Source: Magnolia sinica (lineage: Eukaryota; Streptophyta; Magnoliopsida; Magnoliales; Magnoliaceae). Taken from it: a DNA stretch of 64,000 nucleotides. Positions 37,001-47,739 of the stretch are shown here, in pieces. The DNA is taken from assembly GCF_029962835.1 (NCBI RefSeq), contig NC_080581.1, positions 19,420,001 through 19,484,000 on the forward strand, given 5' to 3'. The translations under genes were made by a program, and so were the position numbers. The stretch's first letter is position 1; each line of letters starts with the position of its first letter. The notes beneath the pieces are model-generated. The model was not told the origin of the DNA, ran no database searches, and saw only the letters and a program-made list of their open reading frames with translations.

Positions 37001-38074
37001 TTCTTTTCAAAGGGAATCGATTGTGCATCCCCCAAAGTTCTCCGAGAGAACAAATTATTAAGGAGTTACATGGAGGTAGCCTCGGTGGACACCTTGGGCT
37101 AGACAAGACGCGAGCTCTTGTGGAAGAGCCGTACAACATTGTCATGTTTGTCTGACCTTCAAAGGGCAATCTTAGAATACGGGACTCTACACTCCGTTAC
37201 CTGTGCCTGACGGTCCTTGAGAGGATTTATCAATAGACTTCATGCTTGGTCTCCCACGAACACAACGCGGTTTGGATTCGTTGTTTGTGGTGGTAAATCA
37301 TTTATTCAAGATCACACACTTTATCCCATGCAAGAAGACCCTCGATGCAACACATGTGGCGAATCTATTCTTCAGGGAGGTCGTACGGCTACACAGGGTC
37401 TCCAAGACTATTACTTCTGATCATGACACGAAATTCATTAGCCACTTTTGGCAAATTTTGTGGACTTGATTCAATACACGACTTCAATTCAACAGTGCTT
37501 ACCACCCACAGACTGATGGGCAGACCGAAGTTGTGAATCGCACATTGGGAAACCTCCTTCGTTGTATTTCAGGAGAAAAACCAAAGCAGTGGGATCTAGC
37601 CTTGTCTCAAGAAGAGTTTACATTCAACAATATGGTGAACCGCTCGACAGGGAAATCATCATTCCAGATTATCTACAGACGAGTATCTCGCCACACACTT
37701 GACTTGGTCCCTCTGTGACAGACAAGATCATGGGCATCCATGCGGAAGTGCAGACCAAGCTACATGCCTCGAACAAAAAGTACAAGGAACAAGTGGACAA
37801 GTATTGGGAACAAAAAAGTGTTCGAGGTGGGCGACCGCGTTATGGTCCATCCGCGCAAAGAGAGATTTTCAACCGGGATGTACAACAAGTTGAAACATAA
37901 GAAGATTGGACTCATCCCAATCATTCGAAAGATCAATGACAATGCTTATATTGTTGATCTTCCAGATGACCTGATAATCTCACGGACTTTCAACGTCATG
38001 GACCTGACCGAGTATTATGAACCGGAGTAGGATGAGAACTCGAGAACGAGTTCTTTTGAAGTGGAGGGGACTAA

Positions 38075-38796
38075 TGTAGAGCGGGTCACGGACAGTTTCA
38101 TGGCCAAGATGGATCAGAAAAGGCCTGGTCGACGATAGAAGTGATCCAGACCGTCAGACCTTAGATCGGGTGTATCTCACAATCCAGAATGAGTTATCAG
38201 GTGTAAAATATATGATTTTGGGGTAGAACGAGCTACTTTAGCCAACCAACCCCCCTATGCCAAGTTGTGCAAGCCGGATTTGTGAAATACCCCTGGATCG
38301 ATGGTCATTTCCCTGTTTTAATTTCGTTTTTACTATAAATAGTACATTTTAATTTGATTATAACTCTTCATCCGTCAGGCTTTAGGAGTTGCGTCCAACG
38401 TGAAAAGAGCTTAGAATAATTAAGAGAATGGTTTCGTGAAGCCAAATAGGACACTTACTATTTTTTGCCGAAAACCTTGCGCACTAGTAAACACCACGAT
38501 CGTCTATAAATAGTAAGTTTACTATTTATAGTAAGTCGTGAATTCTAGGAGTTTTAGTTGTAGTTTGATTCTGATTTCTTTCCCATTGCTTAGTACCCCT
38601 ATTTAAAGGGTTGTGAACTCATTTTTATTAATTTATTAATCAATTTCAAATTTATTAGAATTTAATTTCTAATGTCTACTTTCTTTCCTCGTTAATTCGA
38701 GAAGTCTCTGTGAAGAGTCCAGAGAAGTTCCGTGGATTCGGAATAGTTATTCTCTTGAGGAAGACGATGCTCAACCTCACGTCCTTCCCTGTGTCA
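38075..38796 (+). repeat. 3' LTR of the 32-39 kb gypsy element
   Basis: Starts TGTAGAGCGGG directly after the polypurine tract and ends CCCTGTGTCA. It matches 32,431-33,150 along its whole length. Confidence 0.9.
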
Positions 38797-38813
38797 CCCT
38801 GGCTAGCCACATA

Positions 38814-39200
38814 GGGCCTGTTTGGCCCGACAGATCCCATGGGATCAGGAGGGATGGGATGGATTTTAAGGTAACGATGGTAGTGTCAGTGGATTGGTTT
38901 AAGATCCATGGGACGGGACAAGTTCATCGAGTCTATTTGACACGGGCATATCCCAAGATTTTACATTCCAATCCCTTCCAATCCGTCCAACCAAACACGC
39001 GGCACAATTGAACAGGATTAGGAGGGATGAGATCAATTTTAAGGTAACGACGGTGATGTCAGTAAATTGGTTTAAGATCCATGGGTTTGCTATATCTGGG
39101 ACAAGTTCATAAGGTCTGTTTGGCTTGTTTGGCATATCCTAGGATTTTACCATCCTATCCTTCCTAATCTCTTGCAATCCACATGGTCAAACAGACCCTA
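38814..39200. mobile_element. Tourist-like MITE(s), GGGCCTGTTTGG family
   Basis: Starts GGGCCTGTTTGGCCCGACAG and ends with CATGGTCAAACAGACCC. In the middle, CGTCCAACCAAACACGCG marks the end of an inner unit and a second unit follows, with TTTTAAGGTAACGAYGG repeated in both. So this looks like two copies joined or a duplicated one. It lies 15 bp downstream of the gypsy 3' LTR. Confidence 0.6.
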
Positions 39201-39309
39201 GGTTTGTTCGGAAAACCATTAACTTAGGTGAAATTTTAGTTTAATCCACCACGCTCATCTACGCTACACGTCTTAACCATTCAACGTAAAAGGGATGGTC
39301 ATTCAAGGA

Positions 39310-39480
39310 GTCAAGGTGGGCCACGTCATATGAAAAAGTTTAACTCGGTTTTGGTAGTGACCCCTTGAGTGCCAAGCTCTATTATCTAGACCGTCCATTT
39401 GTTTTCCAGCTCATGCTTAAAAGTAAAGTAGATTCAAATCTCTAGTGGATTGTGGTAAATGAATGCTTATAGTGTAAAAA
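39310..39480. mobile_element. Foldback MULE-like repeat, left arm
   Basis: CTAGACCGTCCATTTGTTTT, CCAGCTCATGC and CAAATCTCTAGTGGATTGTG match the left arm of the foldback family. No right arm follows directly. A GTGTTTGGCGC-type short element begins near 39,530. Confidence 0.5.
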
Positions 39481-39699
39481 AAAAAACGTCATGTAGCCTT
39501 TTGTAAAGGTTTTATCGGTGTTCCTTAGGGGGTGTTTGGCGCATGGTATTGGGAAAGATTAGGTGGGATGAGATAAAAAAACAACGTAATTATTACATAT
39601 CTTAGGGATTGTCCTCTATTACCATGGGATAAGTTTAATTTCATGCTATGTTTGTAATACAATAGTACATTGAATGGATATACCCACCATCATTTGAAA

Positions 39700-39975
39700 C
39701 TATTGAGAATAACACATACGTATTATATCCAAATTGTTCATCTGTTTTGTAACCTCATTTTATGACATTGGCCTAAAAATGAGGCGGATCCAAAACTTAT
39801 GTGGCCCCAAAGAAGTTTTCAATGGTAGATATTCAATTCCCACTGCTTTCTATGGTGAGGTTCACTTGAGCTTTAGATCTACTTGATTTTTTGGCCCATG
39901 CTCTAAAATGATCTCGAAAAATGGGTGGACAGTGTGGATATAGCCCACACATCATGGTAGGACCTACACAACTTG
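39700..39975. mobile_element. Foldback MULE-like repeat, compact copy
   Basis: A left arm (TATATCCAAATTGTTCATCT, CTCATTTTATGACATTGGCC, AAAAATGAGGCGGATCC) is joined almost directly to a right arm (GTTTTCAATGGTAGATATTC, TTTTTTGGCCCATGCTC, CATCATGGTAGGACC). The usual central spacer is absent. Confidence 0.65.
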
Positions 39976-40365
39976 CTAACATAGAGTGGAATTGGCATGG
40001 GACCCGATGCAATTCCATCTAATCTAATTCCAAGCTTTTCCATTCTTCCCAAACATAGAGTGGAATTGGCATGGGACCAAATGCAATTCCATCCCACCTA
40101 ATTACTATTGTTTCCTATGGTATGGTTTATTAAGATTTGTTTCTCTCTCAAGTTTTTTCTATCTCATGCCATGAAATGATCATCAGGGTGAGCATGGCAA
40201 CCCTAACCATGGGACCCATTATGATGTATGTGCCTTGTATCCAAGCCACATGTACATTTTGAAAACTCATTTTAGAGTATGATCTGAAAATTAAAACATA
40301 TCTAAATCTCACTATCATATTGAAGCAAACGTAGTTGACCATTAAAAACGGTTCATATTCTATAA

Positions 40366-40534
40366 GGGCCTGTTTGGCTGGGCGGATCAGAAGGGATTGG
40401 AAGTTAAATCCCAAGATTAGCTTGGCATGCCAAACAAACTGGGTGATCCGATCCGGGTATGTAGTAATTCCATGGATTTTATCATCTTAAGACAACAACA
40501 CCAATATTACCTTTAAATCCCATTCAATACACCC
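40366..40534. mobile_element. Tourist-like MITE with TAA duplication, 169 bp
   Basis: Starts GGGCCTGTTTGGCTGGGCGG and ends CATTCAATACACCC, with TAA on both sides (40,363-40,365 and 40,535-40,537). A 3-bp TAA target is the mark of PIF/Harbinger (Tourist) elements. It sits inside the foldback repeat at 40,140-41,060. Confidence 0.65.
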
Positions 40535-40554
40535 TAATCTTTTTAATTTTACTT

Positions 40555-40772
40555 GGGACGTGTTTGGTTTGAGGGATTGGAAGGGATGGGAAGGTTTAAT
40601 CCCGATATTGGCCTAGCGTGCCGAACATACTCGATATAGCAATCCCGGGATATAGCAATCCCATGGATCTTAAGACAATCCACTGACAACACCATCATTA
40701 CCTTGAAATCCATACCATCCACCCTAAAACCATTCAATCCCTTCCAATCCACACAGCCAAACATGCCCTAAA
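40555..40772. mobile_element. Tourist-like MITE, about 215 bp
   Basis: Inverted ends GGGACGTGTTTGGTTTGAGGG (left) and GGGCATGTTTGGCTGTGTGG (right end read inward), followed inside by GATTGGAAGGGAT in both arms. The target duplication is not clear. It is the second insertion in the same foldback repeat. Confidence 0.6.
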
Positions 40773-41339
40773 ATTATTTGATCAAACTGATATTTATGTG
40801 ATCTCTTTATCTAAATATTTGTGACTTTACCAAAAGGTTTTATAAACCATAAACATTCCAGTGGCTCCCATAAACTTTTGAATGGTGGGGATTCAATCAT
40901 GATCATTTTCTTTGCTATGGTCCGCTTAAGATTTGGATTTAGTAATTTTTTAGATCGTACCTTAAAATAAGCTATCAAGAAGAATGGATGGTGTGAATGT
41001 AAGGAAAATACACCGTGGTGGGCCCCATATCTAGGGATCTGTCCAAACACGCGTTCCGTGCTTTTTACAGACCAGGCTAATATATGTACCAGAGGGGTCG
41101 ATTCCCAACGATAGACCGTAGGCTTCACAACAGTGCATGCGGTTTATCAAGTTGTCAAATTATTTTTTAAAGATTTATTTTAGGCTATTAGCCACAAAAA
41201 AGAAACACGTCCAATCAAGTAAGCCACACGGCAGTAGGAAGATATGAGAGTGGATTGCCTACCATTGGAAGCTTCTTCGGTCAGAAGTTTTCGATCAAGC
41301 TAATGTTTGCATTATCCCTAGCATCATGTCGATGTGACC

Positions 41340-41585
41340 TTGTGAACGTGTTTGATGGGAATTAAGCACCCTAACCAGTCTTAAGAAGGTTTCAATGGTG
41401 GGTGTAATTGTCTCCGCGGCTTCTTTCTTTTGGTGTGGTGTAGTGTACCTGTGCTTTGGATCTACTATATATGCTTTGGATCTACTATATATTTTTGACT
41501 CGTATTTTAAAATGGCCTAGCAAAACGGCTGACATGCATGGATGAAACACATCATGTGGTGGAGCCTATATGGTTTTACCATAGA
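41340..41585. mobile_element. Foldback MULE-like repeat, right half
   Basis: GGTTTCAATGGTGGGTGTAA, GTGTGGTGTAGTG and AACACATCATGTGGTGGAGCC match the right arm. A 22-bp block (GCTTTGGATCTACTATATAT) is duplicated in tandem at about 41,453-41,494. Confidence 0.55.
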
Positions 41586-42262
41586 TACACAATAGCCAAG
41601 TCAAACCACTCCCTTTTAGACGTGCACATCCAATGGTAAAATTGTGGAACCAAATCGGAATTGACTAAACCATACAGTTTGGTCCAATTCTACGGTACAT
41701 CACTTTCGGTTTTAGTTCTAAAAATTAAAGAATCATTTTATTTGATTCGGTTTTCAGTTTAGGGGTATGTAGAATCAAATTGAATTATGAACCAATTTGT
41801 AGAACCGAACAGTAAAACTAAACCTATATTAAAAAAAAACCCTAATACTCTTCACCTATTCACGCCGATCCTATTGCGGCTACCCCTAACCTCCTTCCAT
41901 TCTCTCTCTCTCTCTCTCTAGTTCTCTCTTTCTCTTTCCGGTTTTCTCTCTCGTTGGTCCTCTCTCTCTTGTAAGTTCTTTCTCCCATAACCGTGAACTG
42001 ATTTAGAACTGAACCAATTTTAATGGTCTGGTTCCGGTTCAATTCTAAGGTGCCAAGAGTTTGGCTCTAGTTTCGATTATCCTAGAATCGTTACTAAAGG
42101 TTTGATTCCAGTTCACCCCAAAATCAGACCATACCGGCTGTGTGCACCCCAACTTCCCTTACATAATTTTACCACAAATACACAATAACTAACCCAAACC
42201 ACTTCCTTTACAGAGTTTTAGCACGAATACACAGTAATCAACTCAAACCACTTCCTTTCATA
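41573..42262 (+). repeat. Three copies of a 45-bp block around a hAT-like insert
   Basis: The block TTTTACCAYARATACACAATA, ending in CAAACCACTYCCTTT, occurs at about 41,573-41,620, 42,168-42,210 and 42,219-42,262. Between the first two lies a stretch (about 41,622-42,155) bounded by TAGACGTGCACATCC and GTGTGCACCCCA. It is rich in GAACCGGTTC-like text and has a (CT)n run at about 41,900. This could be a hAT-like element with an imperfect duplication ACTCCCTT/ACTTCCCTT. The insert assignment is tentative. Confidence 0.5.
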
Positions 42263-42699
42263 TCAGTCTAATTTTTACACCGTGACTTAGTACGGTAAAT
42301 TCCACTACGCTTTAGTTGTGTTTTTGGTGAGTTGACACCTTCCTCATCTCTAGTTTGAGTGCCTGAAAATCAATCATGCTTGCAGCCATATCAAACAAAA
42401 ACTAGTCAAAATTGGGCCCCATTGACTGGATATCCAAACCGTTGGTCAAGCAAGATCCAAGTGGATAGGCACACATGCAAGTCTTTTGGTAAATTTGCTA
42501 TCATTTCGGTTTCCTGTTTGTACAATGGGCGGCACAGATCAGTGATCAAAACGGATGAGATGATAGGCCTCACCATGGACGGCCCATAATCATATCAATC
42601 AGCATCACTTATTTGGATACATGGTTGAATGTGGACCATTTATCAATTTTCCATCTGAGATGCTTTTGGTCCATGGGCAACTCGTGATCTCAACGGCCG

Positions 42700-43310
42700 T
42701 TTAGCTGTACCATTGACCGCATGTAGACGAGACGCCTGGCGTTTTGGTACATTGTACAGGACTCGAATTCCGTGGTGTAGAACACTGCAACACGGAGGTC
42801 CGAAGTGGGTTGACATGGCAAAGTTTTATGGTCCCATTATCATGTATGTGTTATATCCACACCATTCATTCACTTTTATAGATCATTTTAGATCATAAAG
42901 TAAAAAATGAGAGAGATAAAAAACTCAAGTGGACCACACCATATAAAGTTGGGATAATAATGCCCACCCACCGTTGAAATATTCCTATGGTCCAACATGA
43001 CATTTATTTTCCATCCAATCTCTTCATAAGGTCATAAAAATATGGATGAAGTCAAAACACAAATATCAGCTTGATCCAAAACTTCTATGGCGCTCGGGGA
43101 GTTTTCAATGGTAAGCGTTCAACATTGGTGTGGTCCACTTGAATGTTGTATTTGCTGAATTTTAGCTCCATAACCTTAATAAATATGAAAAAAAAAAGAT
43201 GGTCCGTGTTGATATAACTCATACATCACAGTGGGGCCCACAGGATTTGCCACGTCACACATGCGGTGCTGTGTTCTAAACTCTGCGGTCGGAGTACCAT
43301 TTCAAACCTG
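42700..43310. mobile_element. Foldback MULE-like repeat, near-complete copy
   Basis: Both arms and the central spacer are present. Left: GTGTAGAACACTGCAACACG and GACATGGCAAAG, then TCATGTATGTGTTATATCC. Centre: TTCATAAGGTCATAAAAATA and AAATATCAGCTTGATCCAAA. Right: TCATACATCACAGTGGGGCC, CCACGTCACA and GCTGTGTTCTAAAC. The arms match as inverted copies out to about 42,760 and 43,295. I did not find a target duplication. Confidence 0.7.
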
Positions 43311-43738
43311 AAAGCGATATCTGCAATGACTTTTACAGCCAAGGCGCAGTTCTACACGCGCTCACGCGTGTACACTGGGAAAACGTGTATGGAATCTGAT
43401 CCGTATAACAGGTGTTACACCCACTGCGAGAACAGAGCCGGGCCCATCGGCTATCGGGCAGACCGCACACGAAATTAAAATAATAGACGGTGGAAAATAA
43501 CACGTAACGTTTTTCACCGTCCGTTGCTTTAAAATCTTGCCTACCTAACAGCTGATCCACATGAGATTCAGTCTAGAAGATGATCAAGATGTTGGGCCCG
43601 CCTGATAAACGGATAGGATTCCACACATACGTGTAAGTTTGGCACGCGTACGTCTTGGAGTAGAAAAGCGGGTACCGCCCTTCTCTCCGTCGTCACGCAG
43701 ACGAACGCGGATATGCCTTTCGCAGGAGGTTCCTGCGG

Positions 43739-44150
43739 TGGCAAGCTAGGTGGGGCCAGATGTTTGCGAGAGATCCATACCGTACATCCGTTTTTTCTAG
43801 ATCATGATAGGACATGGGCCTAACAATGAGGTAGATCCCAAACTCAAGTGGGCCGCGCGACAGGAAACAGTGAGGATTGAACGTACACGCTTAAACATTC
43901 GCGGGGCCAACGAAGTTTCGGATCAGGCTAATAATTTTGTGTTTTCAGTTCATCCCCAGTAGGAATGACCTTATGAACGGTATGGATGGCATATGAACAT
44001 CACGATGGACCCAGGGAGGTTTCAACGGCAAGCATTTCCCTAACCACCTTTTCCTTGTTGTGCGGTCCACTTTCAAAATGATATATAAAAACGGATAGAC
44101 GGGGTGGATTTCTCACAAACATCACGGTGTGCCCCACATAGCTTCCCATT
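43739..44150. mobile_element. Foldback MULE-like repeat next to a promoter, 412 bp
   Basis: Inverted ends TGGCAAGCTAGGTGGGG (left) and AATGGGAAGCTATGTGGGG (right end read inward) enclose the usual arms (CATACCGTACATCCGTTTTT; AAAAACGGATAGACGGGG). Both sides are flanked by GCAGGARGTTCCTGCGG as a direct repeat with one difference (43,722-43,738 and 44,151-44,167), which probably contains the target duplication. Its right end is about 75 bp from the TATA box of the gene at 44,434. Confidence 0.75.
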
Positions 44151-44224
44151 GCAGGAAGTTCCTGCGGCAGGCAATCCGCGTACAGGTTGGAAGCGGTTTT
44201 TGGCCGAACCGCCTTTCTCTTCTC

Positions 44225-44231
44225 TATAAAA
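44225..44231 (+). promoter_or_regulatory. TATA box of the PNRC-like gene
   Basis: TATAAAA in CTCTATAAAAGTTACC, about 209 bp before the ATG. It predicts a start near 44,255 and a pyrimidine-rich 5' leader (CTCCCTTTCCC-type text), common in plant housekeeping genes. The sequence upstream is the end of a foldback element. Confidence 0.7.
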
Positions 44232-44433
44232 GTTACCACTCGCCTCCCGTCCAAAGCATCTTCTCCTCCCTTTCCCTTTCTCTCCCTCTCTCCATCCCTC
44301 CCTCTCCCTCCCCCCTTTCTCTCCCTCTCCTCCTTTCCCCTTCTCTCCCTGCCGTTGATCTGACTCATCTGATCATATCATCTGATCTCAGCTGTCCCAC
44401 AAGAAATTACAATCCCTGTGTGTGTGTGTAGAA

Positions 44434-44958
44434 ATGGCAACTGCAGTCCTCCCTTCTCAGGACTATCTGAAATTCCGTTCCACTCCCAAAGTCGGCCGAA
44501 ACGCTATACCAAGCCCGACACGAACCGTCCGTAGAAAACGCCGTTACCCCGCTGTTAAAGATAACGGTGATACAAGCCCTCCCGTTGTGAAATTCCCGTC
44601 AAGAAGTCTCGTCATGGAGAAAGTCACGATACTGAAGCGCGGCGAGGATCTGAAATCCTCGCCGTTTAGGGAGCAGCGATCGGACGGTGGTGACGCTATG
44701 AAGGCTGCGGGGAGGAACGAAGACGAAGATTCGATGCTGTGCTCGACGGATCGGCTGGGGCCGGAGCCGGAGATGGTGCCGACGCAGGTCCGGCTCACCG
44801 TCCGGGATTCCAGCGGCTGCGGCGACAGTCTCTACGCCGGCGCGGCGTTCTTTTCGTCGCCGTCGCCGAGCTCGCTGCCGCTCCCGGCTTTCTTCTCGAG
44901 GAAGAACAATGACGTGGCAACGAAAGATCTGCGACGTCTGTTACGGCTCGAGCTGTGA
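44434..44958 (+). CDS. PNRC/EDC1-motif small protein (plant), 174 aa
   Basis: A single open exon from ATG 44,434 to TGA 44,958. It is unusually GC-rich for this window. The start reads MATAVLPSQDYLKFRS, which I recognise as a conserved beginning of a plant family of small proteins. Basic text (RTVRRKRRYP) lies near residue 30, ILKRGEDL near residue 67 and STDRLGPEPEMVPTQVRLT in the middle. Residues 133-153 read LYAGAAFFSSPSPSSLPLPAF, close to the YAGAKFxEPPSPSVLPKPP motif of human PNRC1/2 and yeast Edc1, which binds Dcp1 and stimulates mRNA decapping. The C-terminus ATKDLRRLLRLEL is also typical of the plant family. By analogy it may be a cytoplasmic or nuclear decapping co-activator; that role is inferred from the motif. 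An upstream in-frame GTG exists but the ATG is the sensible start. Confidence 0.8.
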   Translation: MATAVLPSQDYLKFRSTPKVGRNAIPSPTRTVRRKRRYPAVKDNGDTSPPVVKFPSRSLVMEKVTILKRGEDLKSSPFREQRSDGGDAMKAAGRNEDEDSMLCSTDRLGPEPEMVPTQVRLTVRDSSGCGDSLYAGAAFFSSPSPSSLPLPAFFSRKNNDVATKDLRRLLRLEL

Positions 44959-46850
44959 GAAATATTCTCCTCCAGTTGTTAGATCTCTCCTTTATTTTTT
45001 CAACAGGAAGGGATCTGGATCGGAGAAGGAAGCTCAAGCGATCGAGGTGTATGGATGTTATGTAGGACCTGATCTGTCTTTGCTACTAGGAAGAAGTGAA
45101 AATTTAGATATTAGGGTAGGGTTTCATGTGGTTGTATATAGGTTTTATCTTAGATACTCCTGCTTGACGAAGATGCCCTGTAGAGACTGTTATTTGTTAT
45201 AATCGGTCTTTTGTGTTTGGGGGAATTTTAGGGTTTTATAGATTGGTAGGGATTGCAATTATCTTTTCATTTGGTTGTTCCTAACATTAGCTGTAATTGC
45301 AAACTAGTTTCTTGTACAAGTGTTACGATTGAAATGGGAGTCTCTTTTCGGTTAATGATTCTGTAATTCAGTGTTGGAATTTTGGGGGCGATGAGCCCGA
45401 GCCGTTGATTTTTTTACAAGTGAGGCCCTAGGGCATGTGGTGCCATCCATAGATCACGATTGATCCTACTGTGGTTGGGGTTCCCTAAAAAAAATTCACA
45501 ATTAGATCCCAGCTGTTTGATTGGTTTCCTCTGAGTTGGCCGAGTAACTGCAGGTTGGGATTTCTCGTCTTAATTTCAGGGCATCCCTATCAAAGGTACG
45601 AAGCTCATCAGATCAACAGTCGTGTATTCTTCTTATGGTGGATTAATCTGATGTGTCTTGCAAATGGATTAATCTGATGTGTCTTGCAGATGGGGTTCTC
45701 TCAAATTCTCGCAGATAAGATAGTGGTGTGAACATTACCAGCTGTTTGGTTGGTAGCCCGCTATCTATGGTCTGGGATCAATGAATTTAAAGTATGTGGT
45801 GCTCATTGGATCTACTCTCTCTCTGGAACATGATCTCTAATGGGTGACAGGCGGCTTGGCTAACCAGGGATTCTCCTTTGTTTCCCTTTGTCTTTGGTTT
45901 TGTTAGAGGTTGAAAGACGAATTGTTCTCATTTACTATGCAGGATGAGGTTGAAAGACGGAATTGTTCTCATTTACAGTGCAATCATCCTGCAGATCTTT
46001 TGCGATGCCAAATTATTTCCATTCTCTTGACAGAAGGTGAGTTAGAAAGGTGGGAACTAATCTGGACCATTCTTTCTAGCATCTATATATATGGTGGGAA
46101 TTTTACCATTTGTCATGTCTACAACCCTGTAGATGAATGGTGGGGATGATCCAATTTTACCATTTGGCATGTCTACAACCTTGTAAATGAATGGTGGGGA
46201 TGATCTTGGCATGGGGCAGAAGAGGTGGGGCCGCAGTTTTGGTGAGTCTTCTTGGCATTTCTCTCAGATTGTTTGCAATTATATTATTTGGCTTTGACAA
46301 GGTATTTTTAGTCTTTTCGCACTTCTAATGATAGACAATTCCACTTTAGATTGGGATGAGATTAGTGGTCGGAGTTGACTAGTAGTACCTGTTATTACTT
46401 GTTCTGTATGGAATTGTATTGGTGCTTCACATGGATTGATGTCTATGGTTCTCTGTTTTGAATATCTTTCAGTCTTGTAAGTTTATTTATTTTTTCTCAC
46501 ATATAGCTTACTATTGTTTTTGGTTCAATACTGGGAGTGGTGGTGAGCTGCAACCTTGATAGATGGATCAACACTTGAGTTCTGAGGCATGAATGTAAAT
46601 GGAATTTGATGAAAAAGGTTTGGACAATTAAGTAGAGTACCAACTAATTGAGTTGGTGTATGGATTTGATTAATCTAGATGGTTGGTGATTCTTGCTATA
46701 GGACAATCTGGATGGTGGGTCGTTTGATTAGTCTAGCTGGGTAGGTTGTTCTTCCATCCAAGGCTTAGTGCATCTTGTTATAGGACCATTGCCCTTGACC
46801 AAGTTGACTCTATATTGTTATCTTTATTCTGATTTCTCTAGTGGTAAATG
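44959..46850 (+). other. 3' UTR and downstream stretch with local duplications
   Basis: The PNRC-like mRNA probably ends before about 45,380, though I could not identify a definite poly(A) site. Downstream I see no gene. Several small tandem duplications stand out: period 26 at 45,639-45,691, period about 40 at 45,907-45,985, and period 54 at 46,099-46,205. Some could be retained untranslated exons, but splice sites are not convincing. Confidence 0.5.
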
Positions 46851-46859
46851 TTTTATGTT

Positions 46860-47190
46860 GTAAATGATTTGCTTGTAAATCACTTAAAAGGCTGTAAATG
46901 ATTTATAGCCTGGCTTTTAAGTTGGTAAATCATTTACAGTGTTTGGATAGCCTGTAAATGAAATTTGCTTAATAGGCTTTCATTTAGAAAAAAAAGAAAA
47001 AGCCATTGCCATCTCCTCATTTACTAATAAATGAAAATTCACCTTTTTGCTGGTTATTGAGAAGGGGGCTTTGCTAGTAAATCATTTACAAGAAGCAAAT
47101 TAGAGTATCCAAACACAAGTAGTAAATGATTTGCTTGTAAATCATTTACTACTTGCCCCATTTACCACAATCCAAACGACTCCTAATGGG
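46860..47190. mobile_element. Palindrome-rich MITE-like element
   Basis: Built from repeated GTAAATGATTTAC-type palindromes (for example GTAAATGATTTGCTTGTAAATCATTTAC) in both arms around an A-rich centre. CAGTGTTTGGATAGCC and CCACAATCCAAACGACTCC may mark inverted ends. There is no coding capacity. Limits are approximate. Confidence 0.5.
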
Positions 47191-47429
47191 GGCTATAAAA
47201 AAGTGTCTGATATAGTAATCAAATGAATAAAAACGAACTTTCTCAATCTGATGTGTTCTTTTCTGGGCTTCTCTATGAATGGACTCACAACACTTGGGGC
47301 TTGTTTAATTTTCCAGTTCATTGGTAAATCCCTGCAAAGGGGTAATAATTATTTCCTCAGGCATTGACAACATTTTCCCCTGCGCTTTAGTTGACTGCCT
47401 ACTTTTTGGATACGAAAACCGAGAACATT

Positions 47430-47735
47430 GCAAAATATCTGTGGGTCTCACTGTGATGCATTTCTCTTACCCACACCGTTCATCCATTATGCCAGCTGAA
47501 TTTATGGCGAGCCAAAAAATGAGGCATATCCAAAACTCAAGTGGACCACGCCATACGAAAAAGGGAATCAAACAGTTGCCGTTAAAAACTTCTTGGGGCC
47601 ACCTTTTCTTTTGGTGTGGGCCACTTGAGTGTTGGATCTGCTTCATTTTTCTTCTCATGCCTCAAAATATTGTGGTAAAATGGATGGACGGAACTGATAT
47701 ATCATATACCTCACCATTGGGTCCAAAGAATTAAA
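47430..47735. mobile_element. Foldback MULE-like repeat, short copy
   Basis: The arms are near-perfect inverted copies with almost no spacer: CAAAACTCAAGTGGACCACG against the later GGTGTGGGCCACTTGAGTGT. Because of this, both strands encode a similar peptide (NSSGPRH / HSSGPHQ), which is an artefact of the palindrome and not a gene. Confidence 0.7.
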
Positions 47736-47739
47736 CTAG

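Larger units (their letters stand above)
32431..38796 (+). mobile_element. Ty3/gypsy chromovirus, CRM- or Galadriel-like, 6.4 kb, broken
   Basis: A + strand element with LTRs of about 720 bp, a primer site TGGTATCAAAG (33,154-33,164), gag with a zinc knuckle (34,769-34,810, CX2CX4HX4C), protease (about 35,000-35,330), reverse transcriptase (about 35,640-36,350, including YFDDILIYS), RNase H (36,420-36,880), integrase (36,990-38,030, including KPKQWDLAL) and a polypurine tract GTGGAGGGGA (38,061-38,070). The ending TFNVMDLTEYY fits chromoviruses. I see no classical chromodomain, and CRM or Galadriel is my best guess. LTRs differ at roughly 10% or more, so it looks older than the element at 17,063. 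It is broken in about ten or more places. Confidence 0.85.
40140..41060. mobile_element. Foldback MULE-like repeat, interrupted by MITEs
   Basis: The left arm lies at about 40,190-40,360 (GGGACCCATTATGATGTATG, GACCATTAAAAACGG) and the right arm at about 40,855-41,050 (TTTTGAATGGTGGGGATTCA, CACCGTGGTGGGCCCC). Between them sit two Tourist-like MITEs. The two arms read as one older copy opened by younger insertions. Confidence 0.6.

Noticed and set aside
44129-44431. 100-codon frame upstream of the PNRC-like gene
   Set aside because: It is the CT-rich 5' leader and promoter read as protein, full of SLSLPL repeats.
47321-47734. 137-codon + frame and similar minus-strand frame
   Set aside because: Both come from the two arms of one foldback repeat, so the strands read alike. 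This is a palindrome artefact.
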